Source: Brumimicrobium sp035497735 (lineage in GTDB: Bacteria; Bacteroidota; Bacteroidia; Flavobacteriales_D; Crocinitomicaceae). Taken from it: a stretch of DNA of 54,594 nt. Below the pieces are notes generated by a model. That model made no database searches, had not been told where the DNA came from, and saw nothing but the letters and a program-made list of their open reading frames with translations. The stretch's first letter is position 1, and the number at the start of each line of letters is the position of its first letter. The translations under genes and the position numbers were made by a program. Location: NCBI GenBank assembly GCA_035497735.1, contig DATJCX010000064.1, forward strand, positions 1 to 54,594, in the 5' to 3' direction. Of this stretch, positions 23,600-32,289 are shown piece after piece.

Positions 23600-23779
23600 T
23601 TACTCAACTACTTCAACTAAATGTTGAACCTTAGCAATCATTCCAAGAATTTGAGGAGTCGATTCCTTTTCAATAACTTGGTTTAATTTTCTAAATCCTA
23701 ATGCTTTCACCGTGTCTTTCTGACGTTTCGTACGGTTAATAGCACTTTTTACATATTTAATTTTGATTGTATTCGCCAT
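23600..23779 (-). CDS. rpmD: 50S ribosomal protein L30
   Basis: A 59-residue protein begins MANTIKIKYVKSAINRTKRQ and continues with KDTVKALGFRKLNQVIEKES and TPQILGMIAKVQHLVEVVE, a full match in layout to bacterial L30 (strand, helix with TVKALGL, strand, helix, strand). It lies between rpsE and rplO, the expected place, with gaps of 12 and 21 bp. Confidence 0.95.
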   Translation of the reverse strand: MANTIKIKYVKSAINRTKRQKDTVKALGFRKLNQVIEKESTPQILGMIAKVQHLVEVVE

Positions 23780-23791
23780 TTTGTAAAAATA

Positions 23792-24310
23792 TTAACCGTT
23801 AAATACTTGATCCATAGAAATCCCTCGTTGTCTCGCTACTGCTGCAGCATCTCTTAATTGAGATAGTGCATCAAATGTTGCCTTAACAACATTAATAGGA
23901 TTAGATGATCCTTGCGATTTAGCCAAAACGTTGTGTACTCCAGCGCTTTCTAAAACTGCACGCATTGATCCTCCTGCGATTACTCCAGTACCATCGGTAG
24001 CTGGCTTGAGAAAAACTCGCGCTCCACTAAACTTACCTCTTTGTGTATGAGGAATCGTTTTGTTTATAATTGGAACTTGAATTAAATTCTTTTTTCCGTC
24101 TTCAATTGCCTTAGCAATTGCTTCTGTTACTTCGTTTGCTTTACCCAAACCGTAACCAACGATTCCGTTTCCATTCCCTACAACTACTGTTGCTGAAAAA
24201 CTGAAAGTACGTCCTCCTTTGGTTACCTTAGTAACACGATTTACTGCAACTAACTTATCAACTAATTCTAAGTCAGCTGGTTTTACTCTGTTATTAATTT
24301 TTGCTGCCAT
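23792..24310 (-). CDS. rpsE: 30S ribosomal protein S5
   Basis: S5 contributes to decoding accuracy and mRNA unwinding at the 30S entry. The 172 residues hold the S5 double-strand RNA-binding domain with VNRVTKVTKGGRTFSFSATV and GNGNGIVGYGLGKANEVTEA, then the C-terminal domain with PATDGTGVIAGGSMRAVLES and GSSNPINVVKATFDAL. It is 5 bp after rplR. Confidence 0.98.
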   Translation of the reverse strand: MAAKINNRVKPADLELVDKLVAVNRVTKVTKGGRTFSFSATVVVGNGNGIVGYGLGKANEVTEAIAKAIEDGKKNLIQVPIINKTIPHTQRGKFSGARVFLKPATDGTGVIAGGSMRAVLESAGVHNVLAKSQGSSNPINVVKATFDALSQLRDAAAVARQRGISMDQVFNG

Positions 24311-24315
24311 TTTTC

Positions 24316-24669
24316 TTAAAATTTAAGTCCTCCTTCTCTTGCACCATCCGCTAGAGACTTAACTCTACCGTGATACAAGTATCCATTACGGTCAAACTGT
24401 ACGCTTGATACATTTGCCTTTAAAGCTTTCTCTGCAAGTAATTTACCTACAATTTTAGCTTGTTCTACTTTAGGAAGGCCTTCACATTCTTTTACTCCCT
24501 GAGAAGAAGCAGAAGCAATCGTTACACCAGTTACATCATTGATGACTTGTGCGTAAATTTGCTTGTTACTTCTGTACACAGACAATCTAGGAAATGATTC
24601 AGTACCCGAAACATTCTTTCGGATCCTTCTCTTAATCTTAGCTCTTCTAGCTACTTTATCTAATGCCAT
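24316..24669 (-). CDS. rplR: 50S ribosomal protein L18
   Basis: L18 links 5S rRNA to the 50S central protuberance. The 117 residues begin with the basic AKIKRRIRKNVSGTESFPRL and contain LSVYRSNKQIYAQVINDVTG, ending YHGRVKSLADGAREGGLKF, the typical L18 C-terminus. Confidence 0.97.
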   Translation of the reverse strand: MALDKVARRAKIKRRIRKNVSGTESFPRLSVYRSNKQIYAQVINDVTGVTIASASSQGVKECEGLPKVEQAKIVGKLLAEKALKANVSSVQFDRNGYLYHGRVKSLADGAREGGLKF

Positions 24670-24687
24670 TTTTACTAATTTTTAAGG

Positions 24688-25239
24688 TTATTTACCTGCT
24701 GATTTACCAGCCTTTCTTCTTACATACTCACCTTGTAGACGGATACCTTTACCTTTATATGGCTCAGGTTTACGGAAGGAACGAATTTTGGCAGCTACTT
24801 GTCCTACAAGTTGTTTATCTACAGATTCTATTGTAACAACTGGTGCTTTACCTTTAGCTGTTTCTGCAGTTACCTTAACTTCTTCTGGAACTTGAAGGAT
24901 AATCGGGTGAGAGTACCCAACTGATAAAGTCAAAATTTGACCTTGAACATCAGCTCTGTAACCTACTCCTATTACTTCAAGTACCTTCTTGTACCCTTCC
25001 GATACACCAACAACCATATTTTGCACTAACGCTCTGTAAAGACCGTGTTTTGCTCTATGATCTGGTGCGTCCGATTCGCGGTTAAATGTGATTTCTTCAC
25101 CGTCGATAACAACTTCAATAGCTGAATCGATTTCTTGAGTTAAAGTTCCCTTAGGACCTTTAACTGTTAAGAGGGTTCCATCCATTTTTATTTCTACACC
25201 ACTCGGGATGCTTACTGGGGATTTACCTATCCTTGACAT
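24688..25239 (-). CDS. rplF: 50S ribosomal protein L6
   Basis: L6 lies near the sarcin-ricin loop and L7/L12 stalk base. The 183 residues form two similar domains, opening MSRIGKSPVSIPSGVEIKMD and including VEVIGVGYRADVQ-like VLEVIGVGYRADVQGQ and YSHPIILQVPEEV, with the signature PEPYKGKGIRLQGEYVRRKA near the end. Confidence 0.98.
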   Translation of the reverse strand: MSRIGKSPVSIPSGVEIKMDGTLLTVKGPKGTLTQEIDSAIEVVIDGEEITFNRESDAPDHRAKHGLYRALVQNMVVGVSEGYKKVLEVIGVGYRADVQGQILTLSVGYSHPIILQVPEEVKVTAETAKGKAPVVTIESVDKQLVGQVAAKIRSFRKPEPYKGKGIRLQGEYVRRKAGKSAGK

Positions 25240-25260
25240 TACTTAATAAATTTCAATTAA

Positions 25261-25659
25261 TTAATAAACGTAACAAAGAACTTCACCTCCAATATTTTGA
25301 ACTCTTGCTTCCTTATCTGTCATCAACCCTTTTGAAGTTGAAACGATAGCGATACCAAGCCCATTCAAAACACGCGGCATTTCTTTTGAATTACTATACT
25401 TTCTTAATCCTGGTGAAGATATACGCTCAATTTTCGTGATCGCTGGAACCTTCGTTGATGGATTATATTTAAGCGCAATTTTTATTACTCCTTGCTTATC
25501 ATCCTCTTCTACTTTGTAGTTCGTAATGTATCCTTTTTCAAAAAGGATTTTCGACATTGCTACTTTTACGTTTGAAGAAGGGATTTCAACAACTTTCTTG
25601 CTTACGCTACTCGCATTTCTAATACGAGTTAAAAAATCTGCTATTGGATCTGTATTCAT
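25261..25659 (-). CDS. rpsH: 30S ribosomal protein S8
   Basis: S8 binds the central domain of 16S rRNA; in E. coli it also represses the spc operon. The 132 residues start MNTDPIADFLTRIRNASSVS and end with the conserved GLGIAIVSTSKGLMTDKEAR and GGEVLCYVY. No obvious S8-type leader was noted at the front of this gene block. Confidence 0.98.
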   Translation of the reverse strand: MNTDPIADFLTRIRNASSVSKKVVEIPSSNVKVAMSKILFEKGYITNYKVEEDDKQGVIKIALKYNPSTKVPAITKIERISSPGLRKYSNSKEMPRVLNGLGIAIVSTSKGLMTDKEARVQNIGGEVLCYVY

Positions 25660-25681
25660 ATCTTTTATTCTTACTATAAGA

Positions 25682-25951
25682 TTACCAACTTGCTTTTTTA
25701 ATACCAGGAATTTTTCCTGCTAAAGCCATTTCTCTAAAAGTCACACGAGAAATACCAAATTGTCTGATATATCCTTTTGGACGACCTGTTAAGTTACAAC
25801 GATTGTGTAATCTAACTTTTGAAGAGTTTAAAGGCAATTTTTGAAGAGCTTCCCAGTCACCAGCTTCTTTCAAAGCTTTACGTTTCTCAGCATACTTTTC
25901 AACTAAAGCTTGTCTTTTGCGCTCACGCGCTTTCATTGATTCTTTTGCCAT
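25682..25951 (-). CDS. rpsN: 30S ribosomal protein S14
   Basis: S14 is a late 30S head protein. At 89 residues with only one Cys (NRCNLTGRPKG), it is the long, zinc-independent form. It begins MAKESMKARERKRQALVEKY and ends FGISRVTFREMALAGKIPGI followed by KKASW, the invariant S14 tail. Confidence 0.97.
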   Translation of the reverse strand: MAKESMKARERKRQALVEKYAEKRKALKEAGDWEALQKLPLNSSKVRLHNRCNLTGRPKGYIRQFGISRVTFREMALAGKIPGIKKASW

Positions 25952-25959
25952 AATTACTA

Positions 25960-26508
25960 TTATTTTGTGAATGGAAATCCGAATGCATCTAATAATGCTT
26001 TTGCTTCTTCGTCATTTGGTGATGAAGTTACAAACGTAATGTCCATTCCTAAAATTTTGTTTACTTTGTCTATATCGATTTCAGGGAAGATGATGTGTTC
26101 TTTAACACCCATGTTAAAGTTTCCACGTCCATCAAAACCTTTTGCCGGCACACCTCTGAAGTCACGAGTACGAGGTAGAGCAATTGAGATCAAACGATCC
26201 AAAAACTCATACATATTGTCTCCTCTCAATGTAACTTTTGTTCCAACAGGCATTCCTTTTCTTAACTTAAAGTTAGAAACGTCTTTTTTGGAAAGTGTAG
26301 CTACAGCTTTCTGACCAGTAATTAGAGCGATATCACCTAAAGCAGCATCGATAATTTTCTTATCAGCTACCGCTTCCCCAATACCTTGTGAAATAATAAT
26401 TTTCTCAATTCTTGGTACACGCATTACAGATTTATATCCGAATTGCTTTTGCAAAGCAGGAACTATTTCCTCTTTGTATTGTTTACTTAATCTTGGAATA
26501 TAACTCAT
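25960..26508 (-). CDS. rplE: 50S ribosomal protein L5
   Basis: L5 binds 5S rRNA and contacts P-site tRNA. The 182 residues contain RVPRIEKIIISQGIGEA, GDNMYEFLDRLISIALPRTR and the DFRGVPAKGFDGRGNFNMGV block, which are diagnostic. It is 2 bp after rplX. Confidence 0.98.
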   Translation of the reverse strand: MSYIPRLSKQYKEEIVPALQKQFGYKSVMRVPRIEKIIISQGIGEAVADKKIIDAALGDIALITGQKAVATLSKKDVSNFKLRKGMPVGTKVTLRGDNMYEFLDRLISIALPRTRDFRGVPAKGFDGRGNFNMGVKEHIIFPEIDIDKVNKILGMDITFVTSSPNDEEAKALLDAFGFPFTK

Positions 26509-26510
26509 TA

Positions 26511-26825
26511 CTAAATCTCTTCTCCTGTTTTCTTAGCGTAACGAACTAGCTTTCCATCCTTGTTTAATTTACGACCAACTTTTGAAGGTTGTCCGTTAAT
26601 AACAAGCATGAGGTTGGAAATGTGAAGACCCGCTTCTTTCTCCACAATACCACCTTGAGGGTTTCTTGCATCTGGTTTAGTGTGACGCTTTATAATGTTC
26701 ACGTTCTTAACCACTGCAACTTCCTTGTTTCTGTCAACTGAAAGAATCTCTCCTTCTTGACCTTTGTGTTCACCGCTAATTACCTTAACAGTGTCCCCAA
26801 CTTTAATGTGTAATTTCTTCTGCAT
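26511..26825 (-). CDS. rplX: 50S ribosomal protein L24
   Basis: L24 starts 50S assembly at the tunnel exit. The 104 residues begin with a KOW motif, VGDTVKVISGEHKGQEGEIL, followed by VNIIKRHTKPDARNPQGGIV and the ISNLMLVI strand. Length and neighbours are typical. Confidence 0.97.
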   Translation of the reverse strand: MQKKLHIKVGDTVKVISGEHKGQEGEILSVDRNKEVAVVKNVNIIKRHTKPDARNPQGGIVEKEAGLHISNLMLVINGQPSKVGRKLNKDGKLVRYAKKTGEEI

Positions 26826-26837
26826 GAGTTTACTATT

Positions 26838-27206
26838 TTAAAGTACTTCAGGAGCAAGAGAAACAATCTTCATGTAATTGTGTTCTCGAAGCTCTCTAGC
26901 TACAGGTCCAAAAATACGAGTTCCTCTCATTTCTCCAGCTTGGTTTAATAAAACCACAGCATTATCATCAAAACGAATGTATGATCCATCTGGACGACGA
27001 ATTTCCTTTTTCGTTCTTACTATCACAGCCTTGGCTACTTGTCCTTTTTTGACGTTCCCAGCGGGCATTGCGTTCTTTACAGTAACTACAATCTTGTCAC
27101 CTATCGAAGCTGACTTACGATTCGTACCCCCAAGGATACGAATACATAATACTTCTTTGGCTCCACTATTGTCAGCAACTGAAAGTCTTGATTCTTGTCT
27201 TATCAT
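26838..27206 (-). CDS. rplN: 50S ribosomal protein L14
   Basis: L14 makes an intersubunit bridge. The 122 residues open MIRQESRLSVADNSGAKEVL and include VKKGQVAKAVIVRTKKEIRR and the ending GTRIFGPVARELREHNYMKI, all highly conserved. Confidence 0.98.
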   Translation of the reverse strand: MIRQESRLSVADNSGAKEVLCIRILGGTNRKSASIGDKIVVTVKNAMPAGNVKKGQVAKAVIVRTKKEIRRPDGSYIRFDDNAVVLLNQAGEMRGTRIFGPVARELREHNYMKIVSLAPEVL

Positions 27207-27215
27207 TGTGAATGA

Positions 27216-27473
27216 TTATTTTGCTCTTTCAATAATTTCAATTAATCTCCAGTTCTTTGTCTTAGACAAAGGTCTGCACTCACGAACTTTAACTGTATCT
27301 CCTATGTTACAGTCGTTCTTTTCATCGTGGGCCACAAATTTAGTAGATTTTTTTATAAATTTACCATATTTTTCGTGTTTTACTTTTCTTTCTACTGTAA
27401 TGACGATAGATTTCTCCATTAAGTTACTAGTAACAACACCCACTCTTTCTTTTCTTAAATGTTGATTTTCCAT
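27216..27473 (-). CDS. rpsQ: 30S ribosomal protein S17
   Basis: S17 is a primary 16S rRNA binding protein with an OB fold. The 85 residues include RKERVGVVTSNLMEKSIVIT, VERKVKHEKYGKFIKKSTKF and VRECRPLSKTKNWRLIEIIE, typical of the family. Confidence 0.97.
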   Translation of the reverse strand: MENQHLRKERVGVVTSNLMEKSIVITVERKVKHEKYGKFIKKSTKFVAHDEKNDCNIGDTVKVRECRPLSKTKNWRLIEIIERAK

Positions 27474-27503
27474 ATCAAATCATCTGTGTTAATGCCGGCC
27501 TTA

Positions 27504-27698
27504 TTAGGCTTGGCGATTTCTTTTGGTCAATTCTGTATTTAATCTTGCTATATCTTTTCTGATACTTCTAATCTGAAGAGGGTTCTCTAAAGGTGTCACT
27601 CTATGTGACAAAATTAATTTTTCCGACTTCTCTTTTGAAGTAATCAAACGATCTTTAAGATCCTCTAATGACAGTTGACTGATTTCTTCTTGTTTCAT
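27504..27698 (-). CDS. rpmC: 50S ribosomal protein L29
   Basis: L29 lies at the tunnel exit, near the docking site for SRP and trigger factor. This 64-residue helical hairpin protein begins MKQEEISQLSLEDLKDRLIT and ends RSIRKDIARLNTELTKRNRQ, the usual L29 pattern. It is between rplP and rpsQ. Confidence 0.96.
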   Translation of the reverse strand: MKQEEISQLSLEDLKDRLITSKEKSEKLILSHRVTPLENPLQIRSIRKDIARLNTELTKRNRQA

Positions 27699-27705
27699 GT
27701 TCTAA

Positions 27706-28134
27706 TTATTTTCCTGGAATTTCATAATCGTAACGCGTAACGAATTTACACTTTACAGGAAGCTTTTGAGCAGCCAAACGAAGTGCTTCTTTAGCAATTT
27801 CGTAAGATACTCCGTCCGCTTCGAATAAAATTCTTCCTGGTTCTACTACTGCAACCCAATGGCTCGGAGCTCCTTTACCCTTACCCATACGTACCTCTGC
27901 AGGTTTAGACGTAACTGGTTTGTCTGGGAAAATACGGATCCACACTTTACCCTCTCTCTTCATGTATCGAGTAACGGCGATACGTGAAGCTTCGATTTGT
28001 CTAGATGTGATCCAAGCTGGTTCCAAGGTTTTAATACCAAAAGATCCGAAGGCAATGGTGCTACCACGTTGGGCAAGACCTTTGTTTCGTCCCTTTTGCA
28101 TTCTTCTAAATTTGGTTTTCTTTGGTGATAACAT
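27706..28134 (-). CDS. rplP: 50S ribosomal protein L16
   Basis: L16 helps place tRNA in the A site. The 142 residues begin MLSPKKTKFRRMQKGRNKGL and hold the signatures ITSRQIEASRIAVTRYMKRE and VRMGKGKGAPSHWVAVVEPG. Normal length and position. Confidence 0.98.
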   Translation of the reverse strand: MLSPKKTKFRRMQKGRNKGLAQRGSTIAFGSFGIKTLEPAWITSRQIEASRIAVTRYMKREGKVWIRIFPDKPVTSKPAEVRMGKGKGAPSHWVAVVEPGRILFEADGVSYEIAKEALRLAAQKLPVKCKFVTRYDYEIPGK

Positions 28135-28159
28135 TTTCAGTACTTTTTAAGAATTCAAC

Positions 28160-28873
28160 TTATTTTTTCTTTCTTTTTGCACCACCTGGACGACGACCAG
28201 GACCTTTCTTCTGAGCGTGAAGCTCAATATTTGGAGAAAGATCTCTTTTACCGTAAACCTCACCTTTACAAATCCATACCTTAAATCCGATACGACCGTA
28301 AGTTGTGTGAGCCTCAGCTAATGCATAATCAATATCAGCTCTGAAAGTGTGTAAAGGAGTTCTACCTTCTTTAAACATTTCGCTACGTGCCATTTCCGCA
28401 CCATTTAGACGACCTGATATTTTTACCTTGATTCCTTCAGCGCCCATTCTCATCGTAGAAGCTACAGCCATTTTAACTGCTCTACGGTAAGAAATACGTG
28501 CTTCAAGTTGACGTGCTAAGTTGTCCGCAACTAATTGAGCATCCAATTCTGGACGTTTGATCTCAAAGATGTTGATTTGGATTTCTTTGTTTGTCAATTT
28601 TTTAAGCTCTTCTTTAAGCTTATCAACCTCTTGACCACCTTTACCAATAATCACTCCTGGACGCGATGTATTGATAGTAACAGTAACCAATTTTAAAGTT
28701 CTTTCGATAATGATCTTAGAGATACCTGCATTCGATAAACGTGTCTTAAGGTATCTTCTGATTTTATCATCCTCGACAATTTTATCAGAATAGTCAGAAC
28801 CTCCATACCAGTTGGATTCCCAACCTTGGATATATCCTAATCTGTTTCCTATTGGATTAGTTTTTTGTCCCAT
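28160..28873 (-). CDS. rpsC: 30S ribosomal protein S3
   Basis: S3 forms part of the mRNA entry helicase. The 237 residues contain MGQKTNPIGNRLGYIQGWES, the KH motif VIIGKGGQEVDKLKEELKKL, and the C-terminal domain with GRLNGAEMARSEMFKEGRTP and DIDYALAEAHTTYGRIGFKV. It ends in a basic tail (GGAKRKKK). Confidence 0.98.
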   Translation of the reverse strand: MGQKTNPIGNRLGYIQGWESNWYGGSDYSDKIVEDDKIRRYLKTRLSNAGISKIIIERTLKLVTVTINTSRPGVIIGKGGQEVDKLKEELKKLTNKEIQINIFEIKRPELDAQLVADNLARQLEARISYRRAVKMAVASTMRMGAEGIKVKISGRLNGAEMARSEMFKEGRTPLHTFRADIDYALAEAHTTYGRIGFKVWICKGEVYGKRDLSPNIELHAQKKGPGRRPGGAKRKKK

Positions 28874-28876
28874 TTT

Positions 28877-29275
28877 CTAATTTTTTACTCCGTCCACTAC
28901 TATTCGTACGTGGTTAGATCGTTTTCTAATTCTATGCGCTCTTCCTTGTGCAGCTGGATGAATTCTTTTCAGCATCCCCGCTTCTGAAACTTCAATTGTT
29001 TTAACAATCAATGTTTGGTCCTCCAAGCTAGCATCCTCATTCTTAGTTTCCCAGTTAGCAATTGCTGAACGCAATAACTTTGAAAGACTAACAGAAGCTA
29101 CTTTTGGATTATGTTGCAAAATATTTAGCGCCTTGTTTACTTCTACTCCGCGGATTTGGTCAGCGACCAATCTCATTTTTCGAGGAGCAATTGGAGAGTT
29201 ATTAAGGATTGCAAATGCAATTGCCTTATTAGCTTCCTTTCGTTCATCCGCTCTTAATTTTTTTCTTACACCCAT
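28877..29275 (-). CDS. rplV: 50S ribosomal protein L22
   Basis: L22 lines the exit tunnel with a long beta-hairpin. The 132 residues include NNSPIAPRKMRLVADQIRGV and, at the end, AGMLKRIHPAAQGRAHRIRK followed by RSNHVRIVV, the L22 signature. The hairpin region is a common site of macrolide resistance mutations; nothing unusual stands out here. Confidence 0.97.
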   Translation of the reverse strand: MGVRKKLRADERKEANKAIAFAILNNSPIAPRKMRLVADQIRGVEVNKALNILQHNPKVASVSLSKLLRSAIANWETKNEDASLEDQTLIVKTIEVSEAGMLKRIHPAAQGRAHRIRKRSNHVRIVVDGVKN

Positions 29276-29290
29276 GATTCGAAGGTTTTA

Positions 29291-29569
29291 TTATCTTCTT
29301 TTATCTTTTTTATTACCAGCATGTCCTCTGAAGTTACGCGTTGGTGCGAATTCTCCAAATTTATGCCCTACCATGTTCTCAGTAACGTAAACTGGAATAA
29401 ATTTATTCCCGTTATGAACAGCGATTGTAAGCCCAACAAAATCAGGTGTAATCGTAGAGGCACGAGACCAAGTTTTAATTACGTTTTTTGAATTTGTTGC
29501 TTGTGCTTCATCCGCCTTTTTCATCAACTTGTAATGAACGAATGGCGGTTTCTTAAGTGATCGACTCAT
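29291..29569 (-). CDS. rpsS: 30S ribosomal protein S19
   Basis: S19 is in the 30S head with S13. The 92 residues start MSRSLKKPPFVHYKLMKKAD and contain KTWSRASTITPDFVGLTIAV and VTENMVGHKFGEFAPTRNFR, diagnostic blocks of the family. Confidence 0.98.
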   Translation of the reverse strand: MSRSLKKPPFVHYKLMKKADEAQATNSKNVIKTWSRASTITPDFVGLTIAVHNGNKFIPVYVTENMVGHKFGEFAPTRNFRGHAGNKKDKRR

Positions 29570-29572
29570 ATC

Positions 29573-30397
29573 CTATTTCTTTCTTTTCTCGATGATAAAC
29601 TTATCTGAATATTTCTTCAGTGAACGTGTCTTGTATCCTTTAGCAGGAATACCATTACGAGATCTTGGATGACCTCCTGCGTGACGACCTTCACCACCTC
29701 CCATAGGGTGGTCAACCGGGTTCATCACAACACCACGAACACGAGGACGACGACCTAACCATCTTGTACGTCCTGCTTTACCAGAACGAGTTAAGCTGTG
29801 GAAGTGGTTTGAAACCGTTCCAACTGTAGCTAAGCAAGTTGTTAAAATCATACGTACTTCACCAGATGGCATTTTGAAAATACCATATTTACCTTCTCGA
29901 GCAATAAGCTGAGCAGAAGTACCAGCACCACGAGCGATAGAACCACCTTTACCAGGTTTTAATTCTACGTTGTGAACTGTAGTTCCTAATGGAATGTCAG
30001 CAATATACATTGCATTTCCAACATTAGGTTGTGCATTTTTTCCAGAGATAACAACGTCATCCACTTTAAGTCCTTCCGGAGCTATAATGTAACGTTTCTC
30101 ACCATCAGCGTAAAAAAGTAATGCGATATTCGCAGTACGATTTGGATCGTACTCAATACTTTTTACTGTAGCAGGAATATCCATCTTATCTCTTTTAAAA
30201 TCGATAACACGGTATTTATGCTTATGACCTCCCCCTAAATAACGCATTGTCATACGACCACTATTGTTTCTCCCTCCTGACTTCTTGTGAGAAGAAATTA
30301 GAGATTTCTCAGGTGTTGACGTCGTGATTTCAGAGTAATCACTGATGATTTTGTGTCTTTGCCCTGGAGTTGTAGGCTTGAATTTTTTAAGACCCAT
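29573..30397 (-). CDS. rplB: 50S ribosomal protein L2
   Basis: L2 is needed for subunit joining and peptidyl transfer. The 274 residues show the SGGRNNSGRMTMRYLGGGHK block, KPGKGGSIARGAGTSAQLIA, and the C-terminal MNPVDHPMGGGEGRHAGGHP, which includes the highly conserved His region. Length is typical. Confidence 0.98.
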   Translation of the reverse strand: MGLKKFKPTTPGQRHKIISDYSEITTSTPEKSLISSHKKSGGRNNSGRMTMRYLGGGHKHKYRVIDFKRDKMDIPATVKSIEYDPNRTANIALLFYADGEKRYIIAPEGLKVDDVVISGKNAQPNVGNAMYIADIPLGTTVHNVELKPGKGGSIARGAGTSAQLIAREGKYGIFKMPSGEVRMILTTCLATVGTVSNHFHSLTRSGKAGRTRWLGRRPRVRGVVMNPVDHPMGGGEGRHAGGHPRSRNGIPAKGYKTRSLKKYSDKFIIEKRKK

Positions 30398-30407
30398 TTC
30401 TTTTTAA

Positions 30408-30710
30408 TTAAACATTAGTAAATAAATCAATCGTTTCTCCTTCGGCAACTGTAACGATAGCTTTCTTAAAGCGCTTATCACGTTGCTCAACGACACCTTT
30501 GTTAGTAAATTTAACAGAGGCTTTTCCACCGCCATAATTCATTGTACGTACTGACTCTACAGTCACTCCGTACATTCTCTCGACAGCATTTTTAATTTCA
30601 ATCTTATTCGCTCTGTGGTCAACGATAAAAGTGAACATGTTTAAGTCTTCACTTTTTAAAGTTGCCTTCTCGGTAATAAGAGGTTTTTTAATAATTGTGT
30701 ACATCCCCAA
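30408..30710 (-). CDS. rplW: 50S ribosomal protein L23
   Basis: L23 is the docking point for trigger factor and SRP at the tunnel exit. The 100 residues include IIKKPLITEKATLKSEDLNM, FIVDHRANKIEIKNAVERMY and VTVESVRTMNYGGG, matching the family. It is directly adjacent to rplD with no gap. Confidence 0.97.
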   Translation of the reverse strand: MGMYTIIKKPLITEKATLKSEDLNMFTFIVDHRANKIEIKNAVERMYGVTVESVRTMNYGGGKASVKFTNKGVVEQRDKRFKKAIVTVAEGETIDLFTNV

Positions 30711-31337
30711 TTAGTTTAAAATCTTTTCAATAACTTCTACTGCTTCTTTAGCAATAATTACTTTTCTTGCATTCAATACGTCGTATGTATTCAAAGAGTC
30801 AGCTGAAACAACCTTAGCTTTCGTTAAGTTCTTCGCTGATTTGTATGCATTATCATTAGCATCTGCAACAACGAATAAAACTTTAACATCTTCTAACTTC
30901 AGTGCAGTTAAAATAGATTTAAACTCTTTTGTCTTAGGCGTATCAAACTTCAAACCATCTAAAATAAATAGACTCTCATCATTCACCTTGTAAGTCAAAG
31001 CAGATTTTCTTGCTAATCTCTTTAATTTAGTATTCAATTTGAAACTGTAGCTTCTTGGACGTGGGCCAAAAATAGTACCACCACCAACAAAAACTGGTGA
31101 CTTTAAAGAACCCGCACGAGCTCCTCCTGTACCTTTTTGTTTCTTAATTTTTCTTGTACTCTTAGAAACTTCAGCTCTTTCTTTAGCCTTATGTGTACCT
31201 TGACGTTGATTGGCAAGGTATTGTTTTACGTCTAAATAAATCGCGTGATCATTCGGTTCAATTCCATAAATTGATTCAGAAAGAACGATCTTGTCTGAAG
31301 TAGCTTTCCCTTTTGTATCTAATACTTTTGCTTCCAT
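30711..31337 (-). CDS. rplD: 50S ribosomal protein L4
   Basis: L4 reaches into the exit tunnel, and in E. coli represses the S10 operon. The 208 residues contain the extended-loop region RKIKKQKGTGGARAGSLKSP and the GGTIFGPRPRSYSFKLNTKL block. Its start codon overlaps the rplC stop by one base (TAATG), suggesting translational coupling. Confidence 0.98.
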   Translation of the reverse strand: MEAKVLDTKGKATSDKIVLSESIYGIEPNDHAIYLDVKQYLANQRQGTHKAKERAEVSKSTRKIKKQKGTGGARAGSLKSPVFVGGGTIFGPRPRSYSFKLNTKLKRLARKSALTYKVNDESLFILDGLKFDTPKTKEFKSILTALKLEDVKVLFVVADANDNAYKSAKNLTKAKVVSADSLNTYDVLNARKVIIAKEAVEVIEKILN

Positions 31338-31954
31338 TACTTCTCAATTATTACGGTTGAACCTTTAGAACCTGGTATAGATCCTTTTACTACTAAAATA
31401 TTCTTTTCAGAAATAACCTTTAAAACCTCTAGGTTTTGGATAGTTACTTTGTAATTACCCATTTGACCAGCCATCTTCTTACCTTTGAAGACACGTCCTG
31501 GTGTAGATGCCATTCCGATTGAACCAGCTGTTCTTCCAACCCCCCCGTGACCGTGAGTGCTTTCTCCAACACCGGCAAAACCGTGCTTTTTAACAACACC
31601 TTGGAAACCTTTACCTTTAGAGATACCTGATACATCAATGTAATCTCCTTCTTTAAAAATTTCTGCAGTGATGACATCACCTAATTTTAAATCATCTCTA
31701 AAAGATTTAAATTCAACTACATCCATCTTAGGAGTAGTATTTGCTTTCTTGAAGTGACCTTGTAGAGCGGCTGGAGTATTCTTTTCTTTTCTCTCACCAA
31801 ATCCTACTTGGATAGCATCGTAACCATCCAAATCCTTCGTCTTAACTTGTGTTACAACACAAGGACCAGCCTCTATCACCGTGCATGGCGTTGCCTTACC
31901 CTCGGCACAGTAGATACTAGTCATTCCGACTTTTTTTCCAATAATTCCTGGCAT
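31337..31954 (-). CDS. rplC: 50S ribosomal protein L3
   Basis: L3 is an early 50S assembly protein near the peptidyl transferase centre. The 205 residues begin MPGIIGKKVGMTSIYCAEGK and include ISKGKGFQGVVKKHGFAG and GSIGMASTPGRVFKGKKMAG, which carries the conserved Gln/Met region (MAGQMG). It overlaps rplD by one base. Confidence 0.98.
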   Translation of the reverse strand: MPGIIGKKVGMTSIYCAEGKATPCTVIEAGPCVVTQVKTKDLDGYDAIQVGFGERKEKNTPAALQGHFKKANTTPKMDVVEFKSFRDDLKLGDVITAEIFKEGDYIDVSGISKGKGFQGVVKKHGFAGVGESTHGHGGVGRTAGSIGMASTPGRVFKGKKMAGQMGNYKVTIQNLEVLKVISEKNILVVKGSIPGSKGSTVIIEK

Positions 31955-31972
31955 TCTTTACTATATTTATAA

Positions 31973-32278
31973 TTAAACTTTTATTTCTACGTCAACCCCA
32001 CTTGGTAACTCTAAACGCATTAGCGCATCAACAGTTTTAGCTGAAGAACTGTAAATATCTAACAATCTCTTGTAAGAACACAGTTCGAATTGCTCACGTG
32101 CTTTTTTGTTAACGTGTGGTGATCTCAATACAGTATAAATTCTCTTGTGAGTAGGTAATGGAATTGGTCCACTAACAACAGCACCAGTAGTTTTTACTGT
32201 CTTTACGATTTTCTCAGCTGACTTGTCAACTAGATTGTAATCGTAAGATTTTAGCTTTATTCTAATTTTTTGATTCAT
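31973..32278 (-). CDS. rpsJ: 30S ribosomal protein S10
   Basis: S10 is a 30S head protein and, as NusE, takes part in antitermination. The 101 residues contain RIKLKSYDYNLVDKSAEKIV and GPIPLPTHKRIYTVLRSPHV followed by NKKAREQFE, the S10 signature. In this genome it directly follows fusA, so the str and S10 clusters are fused; tuf, usually between them, is not here. Confidence 0.98.
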   Translation of the reverse strand: MNQKIRIKLKSYDYNLVDKSAEKIVKTVKTTGAVVSGPIPLPTHKRIYTVLRSPHVNKKAREQFELCSYKRLLDIYSSSAKTVDALMRLELPSGVDVEIKV

Positions 32279-32289
32279 TCTTATTTTAA

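Noticed and set aside
26878..27465. Long plus-strand open frame of 195 residues
   Set aside because: Antisense to rplN and rpsQ, both certain; similar shadows occur elsewhere in the superoperon.
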